Shown here: positions 15,617-23,388 of the stretch, one piece after another
How positions within the stretch are numbered: the first letter of the stretch is position 1
How the letters are laid out: each line of letters opens with the position of its first letter
NCBI RefSeq assembly: GCF_000236785.1
Contig: NZ_AGUF01000040.1
Span: forward strand, 62,001-126,000
Reading direction: 5' to 3'
From: Achromobacter arsenitoxydans SY8
GTDB lineage: Bacteria; Pseudomonadota; Gammaproteobacteria; Burkholderiales; Burkholderiaceae_B
Length of the DNA stretch: 64,000 nt
The notes under the pieces: model-generated
What the model was told of the DNA's origin: nothing
Seen by the model: only the letters and a program-made list of their open reading frames with translations
The model's database searches: none
Translations under genes and position numbers: made by a program

Positions 15617-17614
15617 TCAGGCAATCAGGTGCAGCCGGCGGCGCTGCGTGAGCCAGGCGGTGAACGCTTCGGCGGGCATGGGCTTGGCGTACAGATAGCC
15701 TTGCTTGGCGTCCACGCCCAGCGTGTCCAGGAACGCGGTTTCTTCCTGGGTTTCGACGCCCTCGGCGATCACCTTGAGCTCGAGCGTGCGCGCCACGGCG
15801 ACGATGGCGCGCGCCAGCGCCTGCGACACCGGATTCTCGTTCACGCCGCGCACGAAGCTGGCGTCCAGCTTGATCGCGTCCAGCGGAATGCGCGCCAGCT
15901 GCGATAGCGAGGAGTAGCCCGTCCCGAAGTCGTCCAGGTGGACCCGCGCGCCCAGCTGGCGGAACTGCTTGATCAGTTCGATGGCGGCGCCTTCGTCGTC
16001 GATCAGGCAGCTTTCGGTCAGTTCGATATCAAGCAGGCAGGGATCGAGGCTGGCGTCGCTGATCGCCCGCATGAATTCGCTGACCACGCCCTTGTCGTCA
16101 AGCTGGCGGGCCGACATGTTGATCGCGATGCGGATGTTCAGGCCGTCGCGCTTCCAGGCCGCGGCCTGCCGGGCGGCCTCGCGCATCACCCAGACGCCCA
16201 GCGGCGAGATCAGGCCGGATTCCTCGGCGTAGGGAATGAAGGTGTCGGGCCCGACCATGCCGCGCTCCGGCGAGCGCCAGCGCACCAGGGCCTCCACGCT
16301 GTCGACCTCTCCCGTGCGGCCGGCCAGCTTGGGCTGGTAGTACAGCATCAGGTGATTCTCGGTCAGGGCCTTGCGCAGATTGGTGTCCAGCCACACGTAG
16401 TCCGCATTGCGGCGGTCCATATCGTGCTGGAACACGCGATAGGTGTGGCGGCCCGCTTCCTTGGCCACGTACATGGCGATGTCGGCGCTGCGCACCACGC
16501 TGTCCAGGTCGGCGCCATGGTCGGGGTACATCGCGATGCCGATGGAGCAGCTGGTGTAGACCTCGATCAGGCCCTGGCGGAAGGGCTCGCGCAGCCGTTC
16601 GATGATGCGCTGCGCGGTGGCTTCGAGCTGCCAGGCCTGCGCCTCTTCCTGCAGCACGATAAATTCGTCCCCGCCCAGGCGCGCCAGGGTCTGGCCGTCG
16701 GACAGGCAATTGGAAATCGCGACCGCCACCGCCTTGAGCAGGCGGTCGCCGAAGCCGTGGCCATAGTGGTCGTTGATGCGCTTGAAATTGTCCAGGTCCA
16801 GGAACAGCACGCCGCCGCGCCCTTCCCGGCCCGCCGCAAGCGCCGACTTCAGCCGCGAGGTGATCGCGTGGCGGTTGGGCAGGTTGGTCAGCATGTCGGT
16901 GTTGGCCAGCACCCGCAGGCGCTCCTGGGCCTGCCGCTCTTCGGTGATGTCGGTGCCGGAGCAGATCAGGTAGACGCGCTTTTCGCCGCTGCCGCTGGTG
17001 ACGAACTTGTTGCGGAACAGGAAAAGCCGGGGGCCCTTGACCGTGTTGATCGTGCGCTCGACTTCATAGGACTGGCCGCGCTTGTAGAACTCGGCGATAT
17101 TGCGCCGCGAGGCGACGGCCTCTTCGCGCGTCATGAACATCTCGAAGACGCTGCGGCCCACGATGTCCTGTTCGCGCTTGCCGGTGTATTCCTCGCTGAG
17201 CTTGTTGAAGCGCTGCACCCGCCCGTTCTGGTCGACGATGACGATGACCGAATTGGCCTCGGACACCACCGTTTCGGCAAAGGACAGGCCTTCCACCAGG
17301 TCCTTGGCGACGGATTCCGTGTCGGTATGGGCGGACGCCGTGCCGGCCCATTCGTTGGGATTGATCTTGCGGCCGACCAGATGCAGGTGCAGCAGTTCGC
17401 CATACAGCGAAATGTCGATCCGCACGCTGGATGTGATGCCGGTGAGCCCGCGCACGGCCTCCGCCTGGTCCGGGCGCAGCGCCATCGCGATATTGGTGGC
17501 GCCCTTGACGGCGGCGAGTTCAATCGCGTCGCTGTCGGCGGACAATCGCCAATATGGGCTATGCGTACCGAAATGCGTGTGCAGGATCGACTTTTCGTCC
17601 TGGTTCTCAGTCAT
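15617..17614 (-). CDS. rpfR: RpfR: BDSF receptor with FI, PAS, GGDEF and EAL domains
   Basis: A 665-residue protein. It has an N-terminal RpfF-interaction (FI)-like region (residues 1 to about 95), a PAS domain (about 110-225; NSVIVIVDQNGRVQRFNKLS), a GGDEF domain with intact GGDEF at 314-318, and an EAL domain with EAL at 441-443. In Burkholderia and Cronobacter RpfR, BDSF binding to PAS raises phosphodiesterase activity and lowers cyclic-di-GMP, changing motility, biofilm and virulence traits. The FI region binds RpfF. Domain order and length match. The ATG follows GGGGGGA. It is convergent with rpfF, so the two need separate promoters. Both catalytic signatures look intact. Confidence 0.92.
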   Translation of the reverse strand: MTENQDEKSILHTHFGTHSPYWRLSADSDAIELAAVKGATNIAMALRPDQAEAVRGLTGITSSVRIDISLYGELLHLHLVGRKINPNEWAGTASAHTDTESVAKDLVEGLSFAETVVSEANSVIVIVDQNGRVQRFNKLSEEYTGKREQDIVGRSVFEMFMTREEAVASRRNIAEFYKRGQSYEVERTINTVKGPRLFLFRNKFVTSGSGEKRVYLICSGTDITEERQAQERLRVLANTDMLTNLPNRHAITSRLKSALAAGREGRGGVLFLDLDNFKRINDHYGHGFGDRLLKAVAVAISNCLSDGQTLARLGGDEFIVLQEEAQAWQLEATAQRIIERLREPFRQGLIEVYTSCSIGIAMYPDHGADLDSVVRSADIAMYVAKEAGRHTYRVFQHDMDRRNADYVWLDTNLRKALTENHLMLYYQPKLAGRTGEVDSVEALVRWRSPERGMVGPDTFIPYAEESGLISPLGVWVMREAARQAAAWKRDGLNIRIAINMSARQLDDKGVVSEFMRAISDASLDPCLLDIELTESCLIDDEGAAIELIKQFRQLGARVHLDDFGTGYSSLSQLARIPLDAIKLDASFVRGVNENPVSQALARAIVAVARTLELKVIAEGVETQEETAFLDTLGVDAKQGYLYAKPMPAEAFTAWLTQRRRLHLIA

Positions 17615-17826
17615 TGGTATCCCCCCGCCGTCCTAAGGCCCGCAAAGCACATTACGTTCTCCTTAATTTGGGGTCAACCACATTATTGAGGTCCGAAAAA
17701 CCCATATTGCAATTTATTGCATAGGGGTTCGCCTGAGTTATGCAAACCTTTGAAATACTGCGGAGTTTCAAGCGCGACAAGTCCGAATCGCAAATCTAAT
17801 ATTTCGTTTTTTTCAAACCTCGTATG
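17615..17826. other. AT-rich promoter region upstream of rpfR
   Basis: About 210 bases without a supported gene between rpfR (transcribed leftwards) and the terminator of the next leftward gene. It is markedly more AT-rich than the coding sequence and should hold the rpfR promoter. A short leftward open frame here (17683-17907) crosses the terminator hairpin and the end of the Bug gene, and has no recognisable similarity. Confidence 0.5.
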
Positions 17827-17866
17827 AACGAAAACGCCGGAGAATCCCTGGAGGATTTCCGGCGTG
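17827..17866 (-). terminator. Rho-independent terminator of the Bug-receptor gene
   Basis: On the minus strand a long stem (ACGCCGGA paired with TCCGGCGT, extended by GGATT/AATCC with one bulged base) is followed by TTTTCGTT. It lies about 40 bases beyond the Bug-receptor stop codon and insulates it from rpfR. Confidence 0.75.
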
Positions 17867-17903
17867 TGGCGTAAATGGCGCAAAGCGCGCCGGCGCAGGG
17901 ATA

Positions 17904-18899
17904 TCACTCGCCCTTGACGCCAGCCTCGTCGATGACCTTGGTCCAGCGCGCCACTTCGGCCGAGACGCGCGCGCTGGCGTCAGCCGGCGTGGTCCAGGTG
18001 GCGATGGCGCCCTGATTCAGCAGCGAAGTCTTCACTTCCGGCTTGGCCAGGATCTTCTTGAGTTCGCTGTTCAGGCGTTCGATCACCGGCGCCGGGGTGT
18101 TGGCGGGTGCGACGATGCCGAACATGGAGCTGACCTCGAAGTCCTTCAGGCCTGCCTCCGCGGCGGTGGGCACGCCCGGCAGCGCCTCGACGCGCTGCGA
18201 CGAGGTCACCGCCAGCGCGCGCAGCTTGCCGGCCTTGATGTTGGCCTGCGAGGCCGGCACGGTTTCGATCATGCTGAGCACCTGGCCGCCCATCAGGTCG
18301 GTCATGGCGGGGCCGCTGCCCTTGTAGGGCACGTGCAGGATGTCGGCGCCGGCCATGCGCTTGAACATTTCGCCGGCCAGGTGCTGGGGCGAGCCGTTGC
18401 CGGCCGAGGCCATGGTCATGAAGCCGGGCTTGGACTTGGCCAGCGCAATGAACTCGGACAGCGTGTTCGCCTTCACCGACGGGTTCACCACGAACACCAG
18501 CGGCACCGTGCCCACGATGGACACCGGCGCGAAGCTCTTTTCCACGTCGTAGGTGACGCGGCCGCGGTACAGCGCGGCGTTGATGGAATGGCTGGTCAGC
18601 GCGCCCATCAGCAGCGTGTAGCCGTCCGGCTGCGCCTTGGCGACCTGGTCGGCGCCGATGTTGCCGGCGGCGCCGGCGCGGTTCTCGACGACGACGGTCT
18701 GGCCCAGCGCGCCGGTCAGTTCCTGCGCCAGCACGCGGCCGATCACGTCGGTCGCGCCCCCGGGCGGATAGGGCACGATCAGGCGTACGGGCTTGTCGGG
18801 ATAGGCGTCGGCGGAGAACGCCGGGGCGGACACGCCGGCGCACAGGGCCAGCAGGGAAAACAGAACGGCGCGGCGCGGCCGCAGACGCAGGTCTGACAT
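17904..18899 (-). CDS. TctC/Bug-family periplasmic substrate-binding protein
   Basis: A 331-residue receptor with a signal peptide (residues 1 to about 30, core VLFSLLALCAGVSAPAFSA). The Bug-family signatures YPDKPVRLIVPYPPGGATDV, ENRAGAAGNIG and ADILHVPYKGSGPAM follow. It binds an unknown carboxylate-like ligand. It is divergent from an IlvD/Edd-type dehydratase followed by an FCD-type GntR regulator, so the ligand may be a sugar acid or related hydroxy acid (inference). No TctA/TctB genes are nearby. A clear terminator follows. Confidence 0.92.
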   Translation of the reverse strand: MSDLRLRPRRAVLFSLLALCAGVSAPAFSADAYPDKPVRLIVPYPPGGATDVIGRVLAQELTGALGQTVVVENRAGAAGNIGADQVAKAQPDGYTLLMGALTSHSINAALYRGRVTYDVEKSFAPVSIVGTVPLVFVVNPSVKANTLSEFIALAKSKPGFMTMASAGNGSPQHLAGEMFKRMAGADILHVPYKGSGPAMTDLMGGQVLSMIETVPASQANIKAGKLRALAVTSSQRVEALPGVPTAAEAGLKDFEVSSMFGIVAPANTPAPVIERLNSELKKILAKPEVKTSLLNQGAIATWTTPADASARVSAEVARWTKVIDEAGVKGE

Positions 18900-18978
18900 G
18901 TGGGTATCTCCAGCCGGGATGGGTATAGGAATGAACGGACGCCCGGTTCGTCAACGGCGCCAGTGTAGGAGGCCTGGC

Positions 18979-19104
18979 TTGATTGAAGAATCAACATTTT
19001 TCTATCGACTGATCTACAAAAACGATCAATTTGAAAGGCGGGAGAAACCGCTTGCCGCCACCGCGAAGGGCTGGATATGATGTCTGCCCTGGATTATCAA
19101 TAAT
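18979..19104. promoter_or_regulatory. Divergent promoter region with inverted repeats, candidate GntR operators
   Basis: Between the Bug-receptor and dehydratase genes lie three small inverted repeats: TTGATT-GAAG-AATCAA (18979-18994), TGATC-N9-GATCA (19010-19028) and ATTAT-CA-ATAAT (19093-19104). The sequence is far more AT-rich than the flanking genes. One or more may bind the FCD-type GntR regulator encoded at 20913. The repeats are seen; their roles are inferred. Confidence 0.4.
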
Positions 19105-19120
19105 ATTATCGGGACTGAAA

Positions 19121-20896
19121 ATGACGGACGAGACCAAGGGCGGCAAGCCCGCCAAGGGCCCCTTTGACAGCGACAGCGCCACCGCGCAGGGCGTGGCCCG
19201 CGGGCTGACCAACTACGGCGACAAGGGCTTTTCGCTGTTCCTGCGCAAGGCCTTCATCAAGGGCGCCGGCCTGTCGGACGACGCGCTGGCGCGTCCCATC
19301 ATCGGTATCGTCAACACCGGCAGCAGCTACAACCCCTGCCACGGCAACGCCCCGCAACTGATCGAAGCCGTCAAGCGCGGCGTAATGCTGGCCGGCGGCC
19401 TGCCGATGGACTTCCCCACCATCTCGGTGCACGAGAGCTTCTCGCAGCCCACCAGCATGTACCTGCGCAACCTCATGTCCATGGACACCGAGGAAATGAT
19501 CCGCGCCCAGCCCATGGATGCCGTTGTGCTGATCGGCGGCTGCGACAAGACCGTGCCGGCGCAGCTCATGGGCGCGGCCTCGGCCGGCGTGCCCGCGATC
19601 CAGCTCGTCACCGGTTCGATGCTGACCGGCTCGCATCGCGGCGAACGCGTCGGCGCCTGCACCGACTGCCGCCGCTACTGGGGCCGCTACCGCGCCGAGG
19701 AAATCGACGCCGTCGAGATCGCCGACGTCAACAACCAGCTCGTCGCCAGCGTCGGCACCTGTTCCGTCATGGGCACCGCCAGCACCATGGCCTGCATCAC
19801 CGAAGCGCTGGGCATGATGGTGGCCGGCGGCGCGTCCGCCCCTGCCGTCACCGCCGACCGCGTGCGCGTGGCGGAACGCACCGGCGCCACCGCCGTCGCC
19901 ATGGCGGCGTCGCGCCTGACGCCCGACCGCATCCTGACGGGCAAGTCCATCGAGAATGCGCTGCGCGTGCTGCTGGCCATCGGCGGATCCACCAACGGCA
20001 TCGTCCACCTGACTGCCATCGCCGGCCGCCTGGGCATCGACATCGACCTGGCGGGCCTGGACCGCATCAGCCGCGAAACCCCCGTGCTGGTGGACCTGAA
20101 GCCGTCGGGCCAGCACTACATGGAAGATTTCCACGACGCCGGCGGCATGCCCGCGCTGCTGCGCGAACTTCGCCCCTTCCTGCACCTGGACGCGCTGACC
20201 GTGTCGGGCCGCACCCTGGGCGAAGAACTGGACGCCGCGCCCCCCGCCTTCAAGCAGGACGTGATCCGCACGGCCGCCTCGCCCATCTATCCGGTGGGCG
20301 GCCTTGCCGTGCTGCGCGGCAACCTGGCGCCCGGCGGCGCCATCATCAAGCAATCTGCCGCCAACCCCAAGCTGATGGAGCACGAAGGCCGCGCCGTGGT
20401 GTTCGAGGACGCCGAGGACATGGCCCTGCGCATCGACGACGACGCGCTGGACGTGACCGCCGACGACATCCTGGTGCTCAAGCGCATCGGCCCCACCGGT
20501 GCGCCGGGCATGCCGGAAGCGGGCTACATGCCGATTCCCAAGAAGCTCGCCCGCGCGGGCGTCAAGGACATGGTCCGGATTTCCGACGGCCGCATGAGCG
20601 GCACGGCGGCCGGCACCATCGTGCTGCATGTCACGCCCGAGTCCGCCATCGGCGGGCCGCTGGCCTACGTGCAGAACGGCGACCGCATCCGCCTGTCGGT
20701 GGCCCAGCGCGAGATCGCGCTGCTGGTGGACGACGCCGAACTGGCGCGGCGCGCGGCGGCCAAGCCGATCACCCGGCCCACGGCCGAGCGCGGCTACCGC
20801 AAGCTGTTCCTGCAGACCGTGACGCAGGCCGACCAGGGCGTGGACTTCGACTTCCTGCGCGCCGGCGTCACGAACGACACCGTACCCAAGAAGTAA
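19121..20896 (+). CDS. IlvD/Edd-family dehydratase (probably a sugar-acid dehydratase)
   Basis: A 591-residue protein. The three iron-sulfur cysteines of the dihydroxy-acid/phosphogluconate dehydratase family are in place: C73 in YNPCHGNA, C141 in GGCDKTVPA and C214 in GTCSVMGTA. RISDGRMSGTAAGTIVLHV near the C-terminus is the usual active-site region. Members dehydrate 2,3-dihydroxy acids (branched-chain intermediates) or aldonic acids such as arabonate and xylonate. Pairing with a divergent Bug receptor and an FCD regulator favours a catabolic sugar-acid role over isoleucine/valine synthesis. The start MTDETKGGK was chosen over an unsupported upstream extension. Confidence 0.85.
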   Translation: MTDETKGGKPAKGPFDSDSATAQGVARGLTNYGDKGFSLFLRKAFIKGAGLSDDALARPIIGIVNTGSSYNPCHGNAPQLIEAVKRGVMLAGGLPMDFPTISVHESFSQPTSMYLRNLMSMDTEEMIRAQPMDAVVLIGGCDKTVPAQLMGAASAGVPAIQLVTGSMLTGSHRGERVGACTDCRRYWGRYRAEEIDAVEIADVNNQLVASVGTCSVMGTASTMACITEALGMMVAGGASAPAVTADRVRVAERTGATAVAMAASRLTPDRILTGKSIENALRVLLAIGGSTNGIVHLTAIAGRLGIDIDLAGLDRISRETPVLVDLKPSGQHYMEDFHDAGGMPALLRELRPFLHLDALTVSGRTLGEELDAAPPAFKQDVIRTAASPIYPVGGLAVLRGNLAPGGAIIKQSAANPKLMEHEGRAVVFEDAEDMALRIDDDALDVTADDILVLKRIGPTGAPGMPEAGYMPIPKKLARAGVKDMVRISDGRMSGTAAGTIVLHVTPESAIGGPLAYVQNGDRIRLSVAQREIALLVDDAELARRAAAKPITRPTAERGYRKLFLQTVTQADQGVDFDFLRAGVTNDTVPKK

Positions 20897-20912
20897 GCAG
20901 CCCCTTCAAGCC

Positions 20913-21620
20913 ATGAACGCCATCACGCCCGACGCCTTGCAGGAGCAGGCCCCCGACGCCATACAGTCCGCCGTGGCCGTCCTGGAAGAAGACATCGTCT
21001 TCGGCCGGCTGCATCCGCGCGAACGCCTGACCGAGGACGAACTGATGGCGCGGTTCGGCATGAAGCGGCATGCGGTGCGGCAGGTCCTGGCCGACCTGGA
21101 ACTGCTGGGCGTGGTCGAGAAAAAACGCAACATCGGCGCGGTGGTGCGCGATTTCTCGGTCCGCGAAGTAATGGAACTCTACGCGCTGCGCGCCGTGCTG
21201 GAAGTGCATGCCGCCAGCCAGATGCCGCTGCCCGTGCCCGAAGCGCGGCTGGCGGCGCTGGTGGCGGTGCAGCGCGAGCACGACGCGGCGGTGGCCGCCG
21301 GCGACGCCCGCGGCGTTTTCCGCAGCAACCAGCGCTTTCACCACGAATTCTTCAGCCTGCTGGACAACGCGGTGCTGGGCCAGGCCATCGAAGAATACGC
21401 GCGCCGCACCCACCCGATCCGCTTCGGCTCGCTGGTCACTGCCGGACACCGGGAACGCGCCCGCCAGGAGCACTGGACCATGATCCAGGCGCTGCGCGAC
21501 GGAGACCGCGATGCGTTGATGACGGTGTGCCGGGATCACCTGATTCCCTCGCGCGATGCGTACCTGGCGTCGCAGCAGGCGTTTTCACAGACCAGCGGGG
21601 CGTATCCGGCAACAATTTGA
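20913..21620 (+). CDS. GntR-family regulator, FadR/FCD subfamily
   Basis: A 235-residue protein with an N-terminal winged helix (LEEDIVFGRLHPRERLTEDE, then RFGMKRHAVRQVLADLELLG, about residues 20-80). An all-helical FCD domain follows (VREVMELYALRAVLEVHAA, later RFHHEFFSLLDNAVLG). FCD regulators bind carboxylates, often with a metal ion, and commonly repress the pathway gene beside them. It begins 16 bases after the dehydratase gene, so the two are probably co-transcribed and autoregulated through the divergent region near 18979-19104. Confidence 0.9.
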   Translation: MNAITPDALQEQAPDAIQSAVAVLEEDIVFGRLHPRERLTEDELMARFGMKRHAVRQVLADLELLGVVEKKRNIGAVVRDFSVREVMELYALRAVLEVHAASQMPLPVPEARLAALVAVQREHDAAVAAGDARGVFRSNQRFHHEFFSLLDNAVLGQAIEEYARRTHPIRFGSLVTAGHRERARQEHWTMIQALRDGDRDALMTVCRDHLIPSRDAYLASQQAFSQTSGAYPATI

Positions 21621-21638
21621 CAAGCCCCTCCCGGATTC

Positions 21639-21657
21639 GGTAATAATAACAATTACT
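21639..21657. promoter_or_regulatory. Fur-box-like sequence upstream of fecI-type sigma gene
   Basis: GGTAATAATAACAATTACT matches 13 of 19 positions of the classical Fur consensus GATAATGATAATCATTATC. It lies about 75 bases upstream of an iron-uptake-type ECF sigma factor gene, the expected place for iron-dependent repression. Binding is inferred from the match and the context. Confidence 0.55.
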
Positions 21658-21732
21658 ATTTCCGCAATTCGCATGAGCAGTTGTCCCGTTTCGTCACCCG
21701 AGGCGCCGGCGGCTTGATCAAAAGGTTGGATC

Positions 21733-22254
21733 TTGAGTACGCCGGGATGCGCCTTCCCCTCCTCCATCGAAACGCTCTATAGCGACCACCACTCCTGGCT
21801 CAGGGGCTGGCTGCGCCGTCGCCTGGGCAACGCCGATCAGGCCGAGGACTTGGCGCACGACACGTTTATCCGCCTGCTCAGCAGCGACCGCGTGCCCGCC
21901 ACGCTGTCGGAACCTCGCGCCTTCCTGACCACGGTCGCCCAGCACCTGCTATCCAACCACTGGCGCCGCGAGAAACTGGAGCGCGCGTATCTGGACGCGC
22001 TGGCCCAGGCGCCGCAGGCGGTGCACTGGTCGCCCGAAGACCGGGCCATCGTGCTGGAGACGCTGCTGGAACTGGACCGGCTGCTCGACGGGCTGCCGCC
22101 CCTGGTGCGCCGGGCCTTCCTGCTGTCGCAACTGGAAGGGCAGACCCATGCCCAGGTGGCCGACGCGCTGGGCATTTCCATCCCAACCGTCAAGCGCTAC
22201 CTCGTCAAGGCCTTGCAGCGCTGCTGCTTTGCCGATCTTTCCTTCACGGGATGA
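21733..22254 (+). CDS. FecI-type ECF sigma factor
   Basis: A 173-residue sigma-70 family protein. Region 2 is at about residues 10-76 (LRRRLGNADQAEDLAHDTFIRLL) and region 4 at about 110-160 (ALGISIPTVKRYLVKALQRC). The FecI group directs transcription of TonB-dependent receptor genes in response to an outer-membrane signal relayed by a FecR-type anti-sigma factor. The start is a TTG, chosen because no ATG or GTG precedes the conserved region and AAAGG sits about 7 bases upstream. The FecR-like gene follows after 7 bases and the receptor gene after that, the canonical order. Confidence 0.88.
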   Translation: MSTPGCAFPSSIETLYSDHHSWLRGWLRRRLGNADQAEDLAHDTFIRLLSSDRVPATLSEPRAFLTTVAQHLLSNHWRREKLERAYLDALAQAPQAVHWSPEDRAIVLETLLELDRLLDGLPPLVRRAFLLSQLEGQTHAQVADALGISIPTVKRYLVKALQRCCFADLSFTG

Positions 22255-22261
22255 GCCGACC

Positions 22262-23281
22262 TTGAGCGCTTCTCCCTGGTACCGCAGCACCCGCGACGCG
22301 TCCACGTTGTCCCCCGCCGTCGCCCAGCGCGCCCTGGAATGGCTGGTGGAATTGCAGGCCGACGCCGTCGCGCCCGAAACGGTGCGCGAATGGACCTGCT
22401 GGCGCGCCGCGCATCCCGACCACGAGCGCGCCTGGCTGCGCATCGAATCCGTGCGCGGCACACTGCAGCCGCTGGTCTGTCCGGCCAGCGCCGCCATCGC
22501 GCACGCGGCCCTGTCCGCCCCTGCAGCCCCGCATCGCCGGCGCGCGCTCAAGGCGATGGGCGTCCTGGCGCTGGCGGGCGGCGCAACCTGGAGCGCCGGC
22601 CAGTACACGCCTTGGCGCGAGTGGACGTCCGATCATCGCACCAGGGTGGGCGAACGCCGCAACCTCATATTGCCGGACGGCACGCGGCTGGCGCTGAACA
22701 CGGACAGCGCCATCGACGTACGCTTTAGCGCGGCCGAACGCCGCGTGGCCCTCATCGCGGGGGAAATCCTGGTCGCCACCGCCCATGAAGCGCGCCCGTT
22801 CCTGGTCGAAACCGGCCACGGCACGGCGCGCGCGCTGGGCACCGAATACACCGTGCGCCTGCTGGACGCGTCGACGGAGGTGGGCGTCTACCAGGGCGCC
22901 GTGCAGATCCGCCCGCGCGACGACGCCGGCCACGGACTGACCCTGCAGGCGGGCCTGCGCGCGAACTATTCGTCGCACGGCGTCGACGCCCCCTCCCCGG
23001 CGGAGGAAAACCGCCTGGCATGGAAGGACGGATTCATCGTGGCGCGCGCCATGCGCCTGGACGACTTCATCGCCGAGCTCGGCCGCTATTGCCGGGATTC
23101 GCTGTCCTGCGACCCGGCCGTGGCCGGCATGCGGCTGTCGGGCTCGTTCCCGGTCAACGACATCGACAAGGTGCTGGCCGCGCTGCGCGCCACCCTGGAC
23201 ATCCGGGTCGAGGCCCATACCCGCCTCTGGGGCGGCAGGCGGCTGCGCCTGATCCCCGGACCCGACGCGGCGCGGGCCTGA
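22262..23281 (+). CDS. FecR-family anti-sigma/signal-transducing protein
   Basis: A 339-residue protein. The N-terminal DUF4880-type segment (ALEWLVELQADAVAPETVREW) is followed by a transmembrane helix around residues 95-112 (ALKAMGVLALAGGATWSAG). The periplasmic FecR domain comes next (VGERRNLILPDGTRLALNT onward), ending in a secretin/TonB-like short domain. It receives the occupied-receptor signal in the periplasm and releases or activates the FecI-type sigma factor in the cytoplasm. The start is a TTG in frame with the domain and with GGGATGA upstream. Earlier codons in this frame overlap fecI and have no support. Confidence 0.87.
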   Translation: MSASPWYRSTRDASTLSPAVAQRALEWLVELQADAVAPETVREWTCWRAAHPDHERAWLRIESVRGTLQPLVCPASAAIAHAALSAPAAPHRRRALKAMGVLALAGGATWSAGQYTPWREWTSDHRTRVGERRNLILPDGTRLALNTDSAIDVRFSAAERRVALIAGEILVATAHEARPFLVETGHGTARALGTEYTVRLLDASTEVGVYQGAVQIRPRDDAGHGLTLQAGLRANYSSHGVDAPSPAEENRLAWKDGFIVARAMRLDDFIAELGRYCRDSLSCDPAVAGMRLSGSFPVNDIDKVLAALRATLDIRVEAHTRLWGGRRLRLIPGPDAARA

Positions 23282-23388
23282 GCCGCTGTTACAAAAAAAC
23301 CGCTGGAAAACTGATCCGTTTTTCGTCGCCGCGGGTCATGGCTGGTGAGAACACAGAAATCCTCATCTACCCATCGAAAGGCCAGCAC

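Noticed and set aside
15938-17689. 583-codon plus-strand open frame opposite rpfR
   Set aside because: It is an antisense shadow of rpfR, His/Val/Ala/Asp-rich with no family pattern. High GC keeps such frames open.
19106-20629. 507-codon minus-strand open frame opposite the IlvD/Edd gene
   Set aside because: Composition is Gly/Ala/His-rich with no recognisable domain. The plus strand has all three iron-sulfur cysteines.
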